Source: Spongospora subterranea (Eukaryota > Endomyxa > Phytomyxea > Plasmodiophorida > Plasmodiophoridae). From it: 38,840 nt of DNA. The notes beneath the pieces are model-generated. The model was not told the DNA's origin and did not search any database. It was given only the letters and a program-made list of their open reading frames with translations. Position 1 is the stretch's first letter. The number at the start of each line of letters is the position of its first letter. Made by a program: the position numbers and the translations under genes. The DNA is taken from contig OUQQ01000125.1 of assembly GCA_900404475.1 (NCBI GenBank), positions 1-38,840 on the forward strand, in the 5' to 3' direction. Shown piece by piece: positions 20,577 to 31,762 of the stretch.

Positions 20577-23500
20577 TTACTCAACACATTGAATTTTTGA
20601 ATCAGCTTTTCCATAGCCACCTCCACCAGGTGTCAAAATGCGAATTATGTCACCTCTTCTGATAGGATACGTATCTTTACCTCCAAGATGAAGAAGCCGA
20701 TTATCTTCAGCTCGAATTAGTTCATTCCGTCCTCGCTTTCCAGGTTCCCCTCCGTTCATGCCATATGGTGATAGGGTTCGACGCTCCGACAAAATAGAAA
20801 TGGTCAAAGATGACAAAAACTCAATCTCTCGGATGACGCCGTCACCACCCTGATGGTTAAAGTTATTATCTGTACATACTCAACGAAGATAGTCTAACCG
20901 TGAATCTTCCATTTCCGCCAGACCCTTTCCGAATTGAAAATGATCGAAGTATAACAGGATATCGTCTCTCAAAAATTTCCCTAACGACACAGAGTCAATT
21001 CACGCACGATGATGAAAACTACTCCTTGATATTTTTACGGATCAGTAATTCGAGTATTGGTCATATGCGTATGGACAGCCGATCTACCATGCCAATTTGG
21101 ACCTGCTCCTGATCCTAAACATACCCAATCATTAGGGTTGCGAAAGATCTACTTGATAAGAATTTACCGCCTGCTATTGTTTCATAATAGCCAAATTTGC
21201 CATCAATCCCAAACGATAAATTATTCATGCACCCCTAAAGCACATTATGTCATCGTTTCAGTAGTACAATTCACCCAAAATAAGGTTACCAACTTGTGAT
21301 GCTGCGCAACATTTAAAGGCCAACAAAATAACATCAGTAACACGTTGACTCGTAAGAACGTTTCCTCCGACTACTGCGGCATCATTACTCGGATGAAGGA
21401 GCGAACCTTCTGGAATCAAGATCTGAATTGGCCGTAAACAACCTGTAAAAAAATTAAAAATCGGACGTATTTGCGTTAGCGGAGTAACAGACCTTGGTTC
21501 AAAGGAATGTCCCTTCTGACTAAGCATCTTAAACAATATATTATTGCCGAATACGTAATGGCGCGAGGGGCATTCCTTCAATAATGGTGGTTAAGGTGTA
21601 CTTCTGAGGACGGCAATATGAATACTCCATACCAATTGCCATAAACCTGAGATCCGGTACCAGCGAAGTCAAATAATGCACTGCCATCACTAAAAATTCG
21701 ATGAGCGAGGTAGTAAACGGATCAACGGACTGACTTGCGATCAATAGTAACTGATAAAGAAATAGGACTACCATCATCCATGTAGTCCAAAGCGGAAACA
21801 GTATCAATTGCCAATAACCCTCTTGACGTTGACAAGTCAACTAGCATTTGCCGCACCGCACGTTCTGCGTTATCTTGAATAAAATTCATGTAGGCATGGA
21901 CAATGTTCAAAGAATATTGCTTAATTAAATCTTCAAGTAATCGGATTCCTTTGTTGTTCGCAGCGACCTAACGAACAAGACGGTCATGACAGCACGTATG
22001 CTGGGTACATCACGAAATTTACCTGAGCATGAAGATCACTAATGCAGTCATTGACGTTTCGCGAACAGCTCAGTAATCGTCTCGCTCCAGCTTCGTCGAA
22101 AACACCGTTTGAAACAAGTTTGAAAGAGTGGAATGCAGCTCCTTCTTCATTTATAACTTTGCTGAATGCTGGCATTGAACCCGGTGTGATTCCGCCGATA
22201 TCACTATGATGACCACGACATGCGACAAAGAACACTGCGCTGGAAAAACTTTCCATAAACACTGGAGTGATAACTGTAATGTCGGGAAGGTGTGATCCTC
22301 CAGCCCTATCAATACACAAAACGTCAGTTTGAAAATGCCTTGATTAGAAAGCAACTTACACCGGGTGATTGGACATGATTATGTCACCCTTGCTCCAGGC
22401 AGAGCCCAAATAAGATATTTGATATTTCACAGCCTTACCGAACACAATCAGTATAGCAGCACTGCACATTCACAGAGCTATATACCTCCTGCATCGCACC
22501 CAAATGCACCGGTCTAACCAACAATACGATTGTTAGCTTCAGGCAAGCGATTGGGTGCAGCTTACAAATGTGGCGCATTTGCAACAAGCCCACCGTCAGG
22601 TCCAAATATTGCACATGAAAAGTCTACCCCATCACTTAGATTCTAAGAAAATCAAAATGCCAACACTACCTAGGCGCTCTTTGATATTTGTGGAAATGGC
22701 AGTCCTTTGCAATGTTCGACCCATTTGTTCGGCAATACCCATAAAGCGATGGCCAAATATTGATAATGTAACTGGGTCGCAAATGGTTGGGGACAGAACG
22801 ATGTTTGCGCTAGACTCAACGACAATATCGATATCGCCAAACGCAGAAACGATGGCGCTGCATCGCGGTTCGACGACAATTGTTGACGTACGGTCCACAA
22901 TGATCGCAGGACCGTGAATGACGTGTCCAGCCAATAAACTCTGCAAATCGAAAACAGCCTGATAAAAAATTGACTACTATGTGAAGTTGCATTCACTATA
23001 GGATTTACAGTGTCAACTGCGGCAACTAAGGGTCGGTTGTGATGGTCAACGCCCGTTTGAAACCAGCACTTTGCACGTAATTGCGCCGATGGAATCAAGT
23101 TGCCATTTCCACATTCTTGAAGCTTCTCACGGATTCGCATCGGTTGCTTGGCCATTCCGCGAACCCTAATATCGTCTACTACGATGTCCCGGTCAAGATT
23201 GAACCCAAACTCACGCTTGTAAGAACTAATAAACTCTTGCTCGAATCCCAACCTTCCCTGCAACGTCATAACCGCTTGTTCTGTTCCTGCATATCGCAAG
23301 TTCAAATACTCCTCAGTAAATATTTGTTCTGATGTAAATCCTTGAGACATCAGCCTGCGTTTAACATTGTCTGATAGCGCCTGAAATCGTTCTGTAAAGT
23401 AGCAATCAATGCATCTCTCCACCTTTAATGGACGTGCACAAGGCTCTTGACGTTCTACAACCACATCAGCTAAGCTAATACCGTAAGCTGACAGAATTCC

Positions 23501-25596
23501 CTAAAAAAAATCGTTTCAGCAAACAAAATATGAAGCGCCGTACAGCCATAATTACCGAGTATCGATGAATGAAAATTTTTTTTATTCCAAGTGAAACTGC
23601 TATGGCACAGCAATGTTGGCCTGCCGCGCCCCCAAAACAGGCTCTGAATAAATAAGTTACCATGAGCCAACCGTTAAATTGCAATAGACAGTTTCTCTGA
23701 CAATATATGGTCACAGACATCATAACCTCTTGATTGAGTAAGATTCCTGATTGGCCGGGACATTGATTCATTTGCGACTTGAACGAATCCGAAAGCGACT
23801 TGTTCAATAGTCATATTTTGACATTCTTCATCATGCGCTTCAATCAGTTCGAGGAATTTGACTTTGGCTGCTCTCTCGTCTAGCTGCTCAGTCGATTCTA
23901 ACTCATAAAATTCGCATATGTCCAAATTTCATGATGGTCAAAGCTTACCTTTTCCGAAGATTTTCGGAAACTGAGCTGGTATAATTCTCCCGAGAACGAG
24001 ATTAGCATCGGTGAGAGACAGTGGTCCGCCTTTGCCATAGCATGCGGGACCTATGATGATGCACATTAACTAGGCAGACACCCATTAAGTGCTTTACTGA
24101 ACCGGGATCGGCTCCAGCTGAATCCGGACCAATATGATACATCCCGGAATCAACAGTCAGACAGCTCCCACCGCCAGCAGCGATTGTCTTGATGTCAAGT
24201 TGTGGGGCCAATAAAGAGATGCCAGCTATTGTATTTTCAAATATATGCTCTGTAGTGGCCAATTGAAGTTTCTTGTCAAACAACAGTCAGCAGACGATTA
24301 CCAAGCTTTCCATCATATCGAGAAACATCTGTTGAAGTACCGCCCATGTCAAACCCGACAACGGGGAAGCGTTTACCAGGAGGCTGTTCATGAAAAGCTG
24401 ATTTCGAATATCCTATAACACCACCTGCAGGACCAGATAGTATAGCACGGGATCCGGTGAATTCAGATATCCTGGCAAGCCCTCCATCAGATTGCATAAG
24501 CGAAACGTCTGCCAGAGAGAGTAGACCATTATCAAATCCTGCGCTGAAACTAGATATATAGCTAAGAATAACAATCGTCAATCGGTACAGTAGCATCTGG
24601 AAAATGGCACCACACTAACTCAGAGATGCATGGCGATAGATACGCATCTGCACAAGCAGTGAATCCTCGAGATACAATCTTGACCATGGGCAGAATCATC
24701 GACGAAACGGTGACATGTCTGAAGCCTACCTCCTGACTGATCGCATCAGCAACGGACAACGAACTCTTGCCAATTCGACCAACCTTCGCGATATTTGCGA
24801 TTAATTGCTCGTGATTTTTGAAGGTAAACGAGTGCATCAGCACAATAGCGATACTACCAATTCCGATGTCTTTTAGTGTTGTAAGCGACTGCCTAATTTG
24901 TTCACAATTAGGTGAGGTAATAATCTTGACATTCTCATTGGTGATTCCTTGTTTTAAGTTCGCACCAAATTCATCAAAATCAGCCTGTACCGAGGCAGTA
25001 AATAAGGCCCCATCATCACACGTGGCGACGATTATGCACGATGACCTTATTGTTGTTTGGAATTATCTGAATCCTTTCATCTATCTCAACAACTTGTTCA
25101 TAAAGCAGGTCAGGGTTGGAAATTTCCAATGAAAATATGTCTGGACGCGCTTGATTCCCAATTTGTAGGAGATCCGCAAACCCTTTCGTGATTAACAATC
25201 CTACACGGGCGCCTTTCCTTTCTAGTAGAGAGTTGGTAGCTACTGTGGTTCCCAGTCGGATTGATTCTAACTTCAAAAGTCAGGCCTGATATTTGACCTT
25301 GTAGTAGATTCATTACCAATGTTTGATATATCCAAAGGTTGATCTGGCGCATGAGGTAGACCAGTTCCTATCTCCAGCGCTCGTCGAATCCCTTCCCTGG
25401 CCGCATCAGGATACGAGCTGCTTTTTGAAAGTAGTTTAAGGATTATAGGGTCCTGGCCGTCGCTTCTTTCAGCGAATACATCGGTGAAGGTGCCTTGATG
25501 TGCCACAAACCGGTTTAGCTCTTGATTACTTATATCATAGTATGAGAACAATAACCTACCCCCGCTGTCGATAGCGAATCGATATTTGCACGACAT
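20577..25596 (-). CDS. OPLAH: 5-oxoprolinase, 24 exons
   Basis: ATP-dependent 5-oxo-L-proline hydrolase of the glutathione (gamma-glutamyl) cycle; cytosolic dimer. Twenty-four exons splice to 1257 residues (human about 1288). First exon 25596-25560, then 25493-25317, 25266-25046, 24984-24784, 24732-24614, 24561-24302, 24249-24103, 24050-23949, 23897-23702, 23643-23556, 23500-23009, 22940-22670, 22623-22566, 22513-22486, 22433-22360, 22305-22023, 21967-21735, 21689-21633, 21575-21493, 21442-21294, 21234-21168, 21114-21039, 20980-20899, 20849-20577. HyuA-type half: [63 protein letters not shown]. HyuB-type half: [48 protein letters not shown] and TPGGGGYG at the end. All motifs are intact. One 51-nt intron (24783-24733) has no in-frame stop and is called from homology. 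Confidence 0.95.
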
Positions 25597-25930
25597 GAAT
25601 GTAACAGTGTGATTGATATCCAGTCGTGTGTAACCCGTTTCTCACTATTCACTACAATACCGGAAAAAACAACGCGCACGCTCTATTGTTGTAATGTCAC
25701 CACATAACGATACACACCTTCTCCCTCCGTCTGCCAAAATGTGTTCAGATAGTAAACACCGCGTTCATTTATCATTGTACGGAACCCATTGCTGCTTCTT
25801 CACCAAACCATTACAGCAATAGGATCACTTCGATTGTTTTTATATAGCAAATGATTCGCTTTGTAAAGGCTAAATATTCGAATATATCAAATGATACATT
25901 CGTGTTAAGATTTTGAGATTACCGGTTAGT

Positions 25931-27836
25931 TCATACCAGTTTAGTCGGCGGTGGATGTTTGCGGTAGGCGATGAGATCTTCAAAGTCATGCATTGTGTTC
26001 ATAACTTCTTGTTGAAATGTCGTACGGGCGACATAATCGAAATCAGCGAATACTGGGTACCTCTTCTTGCTGCTTGGATTATCAGCGGCTTCAACGTATT
26101 CTGCGTTTACTGAACCATTGCTTGGTATGAACGGTGTCACCATGTGCTTTCTTTCCAATCGATTCCAGTCAAATCCTTTGAAGAATTCATGGTTTTTGAT
26201 CTCATCCGCTCCATTATGACCCAATCGAACATTTGAGTCCATTTGCAGGGTCGCTAATACAAACGACTTGGCGTGTTCATCGATATTCTCTGGCCAAACC
26301 ATATCTCTAATGGCTGATTCGAACATTCCTCGAAGTAAGGTAGTTTTTCGCCTTCTCATCGTATCAATATGCTTTTTCTTCTCTGTATCTGGCAGTGCAG
26401 CCTTGACATTCATTGGCGATATCGGTGTATCAGGGCCTGCAGCGGCTTCTCCACCTTCACCTCCAATCGGTGTTTTGATTGTCGTCCTCACCTCTCGGCG
26501 ACTAATTGATGTCTTGATACTGGTTAGTTGCCGGATTGACCTAGTTAAAATTGAGGACACCAGGCCCTCTTTAGGCTTCTCTTGCTCTCGCCATATCTTA
26601 GTGAATGGGTTTTTGTTGGTCAGCATCTTATAAATACAGACGCCCAAAGCCCACCAGTCTACTTCAAACCTATATCCCGCCATACACTGCTCTGGAGCCA
26701 TGAACGATCTGGTCCCGCAATGCTCGTAAAGCTGCTGACCATCGGGCAGCGTTGCACACAAACCCAGGTCGGCCAATCTCACATATCCTGATGAACATAT
26801 TAACAGTGTGTTTCAAAACATGAGTAAAATGTTTTTACCATCACTGTCCAGTAAAACATTCTCTAATTTCAAGTCGCGGTATACAATCGACTGACTATGT
26901 AAATGAGACAAGGCTAGAACAATTCCAGCAGCGTAAAACCGGACCCAAGATAATGCAAATCGGCCCTTATTGTGAAGATGATATTCCAGTTCACCACCAG
27001 TTACCAGATCCATTACGAAATACAAATTAGTATGATTTTGAAAGGCATAATGAAGTCCCACAATGAATGGATGGCTAACTCGGGTTAGAAAATGCCTCTG
27101 AATGTGTCAATTTTGGTTTTACCAGGTCAGATTTTTAACCAACTCACGATATTCCAACCTCATTTTGTAGCAGGCGTTCTCGCTTTCTCTCAATTACCCT
27201 CTCTTTGCTCATCTCTTTGCACGCGTACATCTGTCGTGTGTCCAGCTTCCTCGCCGCGTAAACTTTACCGAACCCACCTTTGCCTAACACGCGTATGAAC
27301 TCGAAATCACGTCTAGAAACCGTCATCGTCTCTTTCGCACGAAACGACAAAAGCCTAGAATAGTAGTGGCTATACAGAAACTCTGGAAATGCGTCCATCA
27401 ACAAATCTCGTTGCACATTGCGTTTTGCTGAGGCAAATATATCTTCATCGTCGGATCTTCGTTCAAGCTTCGATAAAATAAGCCTTCGTATGGGCTCAGC
27501 GACTGTCACTGATAACCGCGATTCCTTCTGTAAGTATTTTTGCACAATCTTCTTGCAGACCTGCCATCTGTACGCGCCGTTAGGTAATTCTTCAAACTGC
27601 ATCACTTCCCCAAGAAACAGGGTCATATCGATACATTTGATCGTACGCAGAAATTGATTGAAAAAAACGATTCCTAATGGTTCGCGAAGGACCGCCTCTA
27701 AGGTCTCCGTTAATCTGGCAGCAGCAATTTCGCTCTTTGCGACATCCTGTACTGATAAAGGGACTTGAACCTGGAATTGCTGCCTGAGAGCATACAGATA
27801 TGTCTCATTTTCGGCAAACTGCTGGATAACTTCCAT
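25931..27836 (-). CDS. RGS-domain protein kinase of the GRK type
   Basis: Three exons, 27836-27159, 27097-26839 and 26787-25931, encode 597 residues. Residues about 40-165 form an RGS domain (LREPLGIVFFNQFLR, FEELPNGAYRW, QRDLLMDAFPEFLYSHYYS). An AGC kinase domain follows: glycine loop LGKGGFGKVYAARK, lysine in YACKEMSK, catalytic loop IVYRDLKLENVLL, DLG instead of DFG (as in GRKs), GTRSFMAPEQ, and DWWALG. A Ser/Thr/Gly-rich insert of roughly 65-70 residues sits between NPFTKIW and the RLG-containing C-lobe end (NVRLGHNGADEIKNHEFF). The tail ends with AGC-type features (PVFADFDYV) but no clear lipidation or PH domain. By family it would phosphorylate activated seven-helix receptors. An in-frame stop 24 nt upstream supports the start at 27836. 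Confidence 0.88.
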
Positions 27837-28028
27837 ATGGGTAATGAAAGGTATAATGTTCGATCAATACAGAGTACACGTTTGCGCATGGTATGCGAAG
27901 GACCACTACCCAGTAAATGTCAGACGATATGTACTGACAGATGCAACCAAGAGTGTCTTTTGAGAAGCAATTGTGCTGATAGTCATCTATTTGAAACACT
28001 GAACTGATTGGTTTTTGTGTGTTTTATG

Positions 28029-29461
28029 TCAGAACTCAAAAAGATCAGGATTGGTTCCATAAGATTGTTGTTCGGTTAGGACACTATCTTCGTAATTGTA
28101 GTTAACCATAGCGTTTCGTATTTCTTTGTATGTTCCAAGTGCGTCTTCTCTGAGCCGCTTCTGATGATCTTCACTTTCACCAACCTTACATGCGCTATTA
28201 ACAAAAAGCTGGCAAACTAGCTCATCAGAATTCTCGAAATGATTTAGCAATAGTGACCAAATACCCTAAGTATAGGCAAGGACAGCTTTCTTGCGGTGAA
28301 GTTGATAAGCGATGGAGGAATAACGCCCAACCTCAGGTCGATGTCAACGATGATGACCATGGATGTAATTTTTTCGGATATGGGCCTGATGACTGCGCCT
28401 GCTGATAAAACTACAATACGACTGAACTGATCAAGAGCCTTGATTCAATCAGTCAGTCCAAGGAAACTCTGATTTTCCGCAAATTCAGGGCTAACCTTTG
28501 GCGCAACAACACCCACATCAGGAGCCGATTCAAACGACGCTCCAAAGAGACAGACACATTTTTCCTCAGTTAAGTCAAATCCAGACATGTCAAGGGTCAA
28601 ATCCCGAGGGGTAAATGGCCAAATTGGTGTGAATTTAACGTGCATCAACTTCCTGAACTTGTTGATAAGGAGAGGATGTACTTCAAGCGACATCAACGAA
28701 TTGGAAAGGATCTTTGGCAGAAGGTCGAACTCATTGGCAATCGCTAAAAATGGTTAGCATGGAACGAGGTGAGAATCGGAATTCCTACATACTTAACAGG
28801 TCGAACAAAGAGCATTCCATTCTCCTGGCTTCAACCTTCAACGATAAAAACCCTTTATCGTCAATTCGATGAAATGTTTTCAAAAAAAGGACCTTCAGAT
28901 ACCAATACGACAATGGGCCCTTACAATAATCCAGGACAATGCTTCAACAACTGACCTTATCTTCGCTTGATAACGTCCATCCTAGACCGTCGGATTTGGC
29001 CTCTTTCAGCAAGGTGCGAACATTTTTAACGTCTTTTGCTAGAACCTCGAAAGCTGGACAAGTGCGAAGCTCTTCAACGATCGATAGCACCTGAGTCGTC
29101 GATTGGCTCAACATCGCTTAACAGAGGTGCTGGAAACGGGCGAACCTTGGGCGGCTGTACCGCTAGATCTAATGATGATGTTTGACGCCTCAATTCGGAC
29201 AATGCCGAATCAGCAAGAAATATTTTCTGTAAATCTATCAACGCCTGGATCCGCTGAAAGTCTTGAGCAAACCCTTGCGCTTGGGTCTGGTTGGAATTCA
29301 ACATTAGCGCCATGGAATGAATAGCAGTGAACTTCGATCCCAAATTTGAGTCGACTGTAATCCTAGAAGTGCAAGTACCAATTGATCATGAAATTCATCT
29401 GAGATTGAATCTGTGAAAAATCCGAACAAAAACCGTATCTGGAATTGTGGGTCGTCTTCTT
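28029..29461 (-). CDS. START-like lipid-binding domain protein (5' end uncertain)
   Basis: Seven supported exons, 29461-29379, 29331-29146, 29090-28956, 28892-28793, 28743-28496, 28438-28265 and 28208-28029, end at a stop at 28029; introns are 47-63 nt. The C-terminal 230 residues have the pattern of START-like domains seen across protists and fungi: LKVEARRMECSLFDLL, NEFDLLPKILSNS, MHVKFTPIWPFTPRDLTL, MSGFDLTEEKCVCL, AVIRPISEKI and PPSLINFTARKL. The N-terminal part is helical (QALIDLQKIFLADSALSEL). The first supported exon begins at a CAG acceptor and I could not find its donor, so the start codon is upstream; a coding-like stretch at 29485-29640 may belong to it. Lipid transfer or sensing is inferred from the fold. 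Confidence 0.65.
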
Positions 29462-29663
29462 CTGCGACGAAATCGACATCGTCAAGTCAAAAAACATTTC
29501 GAGAGTGAGCCCATTGAACTGATTCACATTTCAAGTGCAACGTCTGCCACTGACGAACTGTTAAGCAACACGGCTACTACATCAAAACAACAGCTTTCGA
29601 CTGTTGAACTTTTGAATGCAATCCGCGGATGTTCATTAAGCTTAAAATCAACTTTATAAAGGT

Positions 29664-30078
29664 CTATTCTTCAGGGCGACCCATTGGGTCATCGGTTTCG
29701 GCTGTTTCTTCAAAGTCTTGGACATCTTCGGGAACACCGCGAATATACAAGACGTTGTTGCACCTATAAGATAACCGATGAGTTTCGATAATTGCTGAAC
29801 TCCATATTGGCAATACCTAATTAGAACTTCGCCTAGATTTTCTGCAAATTTGGAATCAATCCATTCCTCAGTGCTAGCGAGTTGCAGGTTCATATATGCA
29901 TCGACAGAGACAAGAAACCCGCGATATTCCATGCCCCATTTTAGCTTAACCGCGACCGGTTTCCCTGTGAGATCCTGCAAAAAGGGCTTCGGGTTGACAA
30001 TCTAAGCAGAATACGCATTACGTCAGGCCGATTGACGATAGGATTCGGGTTGAAGGCAATGACCTGGGGAGCCGACAT
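29664..30078 (-). CDS. SNRPF: Small nuclear ribonucleoprotein F (SmF)
   Basis: Three exons, 30078-30064 (15 nt), 30001-29817 and 29763-29664, encode 99 residues. After MSAPQ the protein reads [20 protein letters not shown], then [20 protein letters not shown] (Sm1 motif, with the SmF-typical D-xYMN RNA-binding loop) and, across the second intron, [15 protein letters not shown] (Sm2 motif). It ends with an acidic tail ([11 protein letters not shown]). SmF is one of seven core proteins on U1, U2, U4 and U5 snRNAs. The intron-1 sequence itself contains an in-frame NPNP stretch that mimics the real exon 2 start; the spliced form is chosen because it gives the family's NPKPFLxxLTGKPV in one piece. 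Confidence 0.95.
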
Positions 30079-30281
30079 TCTGTCTTGACGATACGAGATG
30101 ACGATAGAGCAAACAGCGTTACGGACTCTGAAGTCACCCCACCACACCCCGTCCTCGCTGAGTGTAAGACAGGAAACGGGTCCGCCGCCGTCCGCAGCCG
30201 TCTCGATAATGTCGTACAGTACTTGTGAGTCTCACATGATTGAACGAATGGACTATGACTGTGCCTTTTCCATCGCGCATG

Positions 30282-30436
30282 TCCCTCAATCAAGAGGGTG
30301 CTGATGTTCGTCGTGGAAAATTGAAACTTATCAGTACCGGTGTTGTAAACCAGATTTGTTGGGTCAATCTTGCGAATATATTTGTCGTTACGGTGAACGA
30401 AACGGCAACACTTTTATTTCGCGATAAAGGTGTAAT
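30282..30436 (+). pseudogene. Coding-like fragment, possibly WD-repeat (IFT140-like)
   Basis: A short open stretch contains RRGKLKLISTGVVNQICWVN followed by LANIFVVTVNETATLLF, which looks like a WD-repeat blade and loosely resembles part of the IFT140 beta-propeller. No flanking exons can be joined with confidence, although other coding-like peptides (KNYQILITNIGSKRRILRL near 30550, TQLLVVRVTDDKTQVELHKL near 30655) follow on the same strand in different frames. Either a decayed gene or an unrecognised one whose splicing I could not solve. Confidence 0.2.
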
Positions 30437-30440
30437 ATGA

Positions 30441-31762
30441 TCTTTTGTGGCGCATTTGCTTGGGGCGATATGGGACTGGGCAAATCATACAGGGCTGTCG
30501 CCACAGCTATCCTGTAGGAATGCTGTCTTAATTCTCAAACCGTTGTTTATTCTCCAGTGTCAAGAACTACCAGATACTGATCACTAACATCGGAAGCAAG
30601 AGGCGCATCCTGCGTCTCGATAATTTTAATGACGATGATCATGTTTAACACGCAACTGCTGGTCGTACGTGTCACAGATGACAAAACCCAAGTTGAACTC
30701 CACAAATTGTCCCCTTTCTGGATTGTCCTCTTTTACAGGGTCTTGCGACACGCGCGCTCAGCCTTGTACTGATTGTGCTGTCGGTAATAAAATCAATAGA
30801 TGTGACAGGTATTTTTTAGGGATTTTTTCATTCTCTCAATTGGTTTAGGATTTTTTAAGTTAACCGAGAACATCTCATCTTTGGGAATCAAAACACAACT
30901 ATCACAGTTAACACCGCCGATTGTCATGTTGGTACTGTATAACCACATTGCAAGTGCCAGTGATTACCAGGTTTCCAAAACGTGTTATAACAGGCGCACA
31001 CATCTAGGATCACGAAGTTGTTGTAAGCGCCTGCCGACCTTTGCAGGTCGTGTTCGTTCAACATGTCCATTACGGACACACAAATTTCGAAGGAGTATCG
31101 CGTTGTACGTTACTGCTTCCGTGCATAGATATGTGGAATGTAACACCTCGGACCGAGCCATGACTGTGAAGACGTACTCGTGTATCGCCAAGTACCATGC
31201 CCAATTTCATAGGTGTAATATATTATGTATCTGAGGAATAAGCTTTGTGCGCTTGAACGGCATTCCGACATCAATTGTGTCTATTTATTGATCCAACGCC
31301 ACATGCCGGTTTCCCAGGTCCATAACTTCTCGCCTTTAATAGAACCTCCATCGTTTCTTTTTTTAAAAAATCCGGTACTCACTTTCAAAGCAGCAATTGC
31401 CAATATTTATGAAAAAAAGGCTGCTTTCAAATTCAGTTACTTGTGTCCGCAATACCATCAAAATTTGATCAACAAATCAAGCCATTTGTGGCCGATGTTG
31501 TTGTATGTAGGAACTTTTGGTAGGTTTCTGGTGAAAAAACCAGTTTTGCTGGGTTTCGAACTCTGTAGTCTGAACGGCGTGGGCGTAGGTTTCAGACGTT
31601 CAGTTTGAGCAAGGGGAAGCAACACAGGGCCAGGAAGGATTGGCGGGCACAATTATTACTCTATTATAATCCCGTGACGACTGGCCGGCCGTCAGCCAGA
31701 GGGTGCCGATCACTGCTCCATCATTAGCGGCAGCCAACCGGGCCGACTCACCTCCCACCGCC
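30441..31762. other. Intergenic before MTR4, fragments only
   Basis: Apart from the peptides noted with the preceding fragment, frames up to about 127 codons occur (for example 31225-31608, plus) without motifs or usable splice sites. The last part should contain the MTR4 promoter. Confidence 0.35.

Noticed and set aside
26268..26633. 121-codon plus-strand frame within the kinase gene
   Set aside because: Antisense shadow of the kinase exon; the sense frame has all kinase motifs.
30457..30500. P-loop (GDMGLGKS) suggesting an SNF2-type ATPase gene
   Set aside because: The stretch is bounded by stops, lies within a plausible 61-nt intron, and no other helicase motif follows in frame.
31225..31608. 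127-codon plus-strand frame before MTR4
   Set aside because: No motif, no compatible splice sites, and no link to the MTR4 frame.
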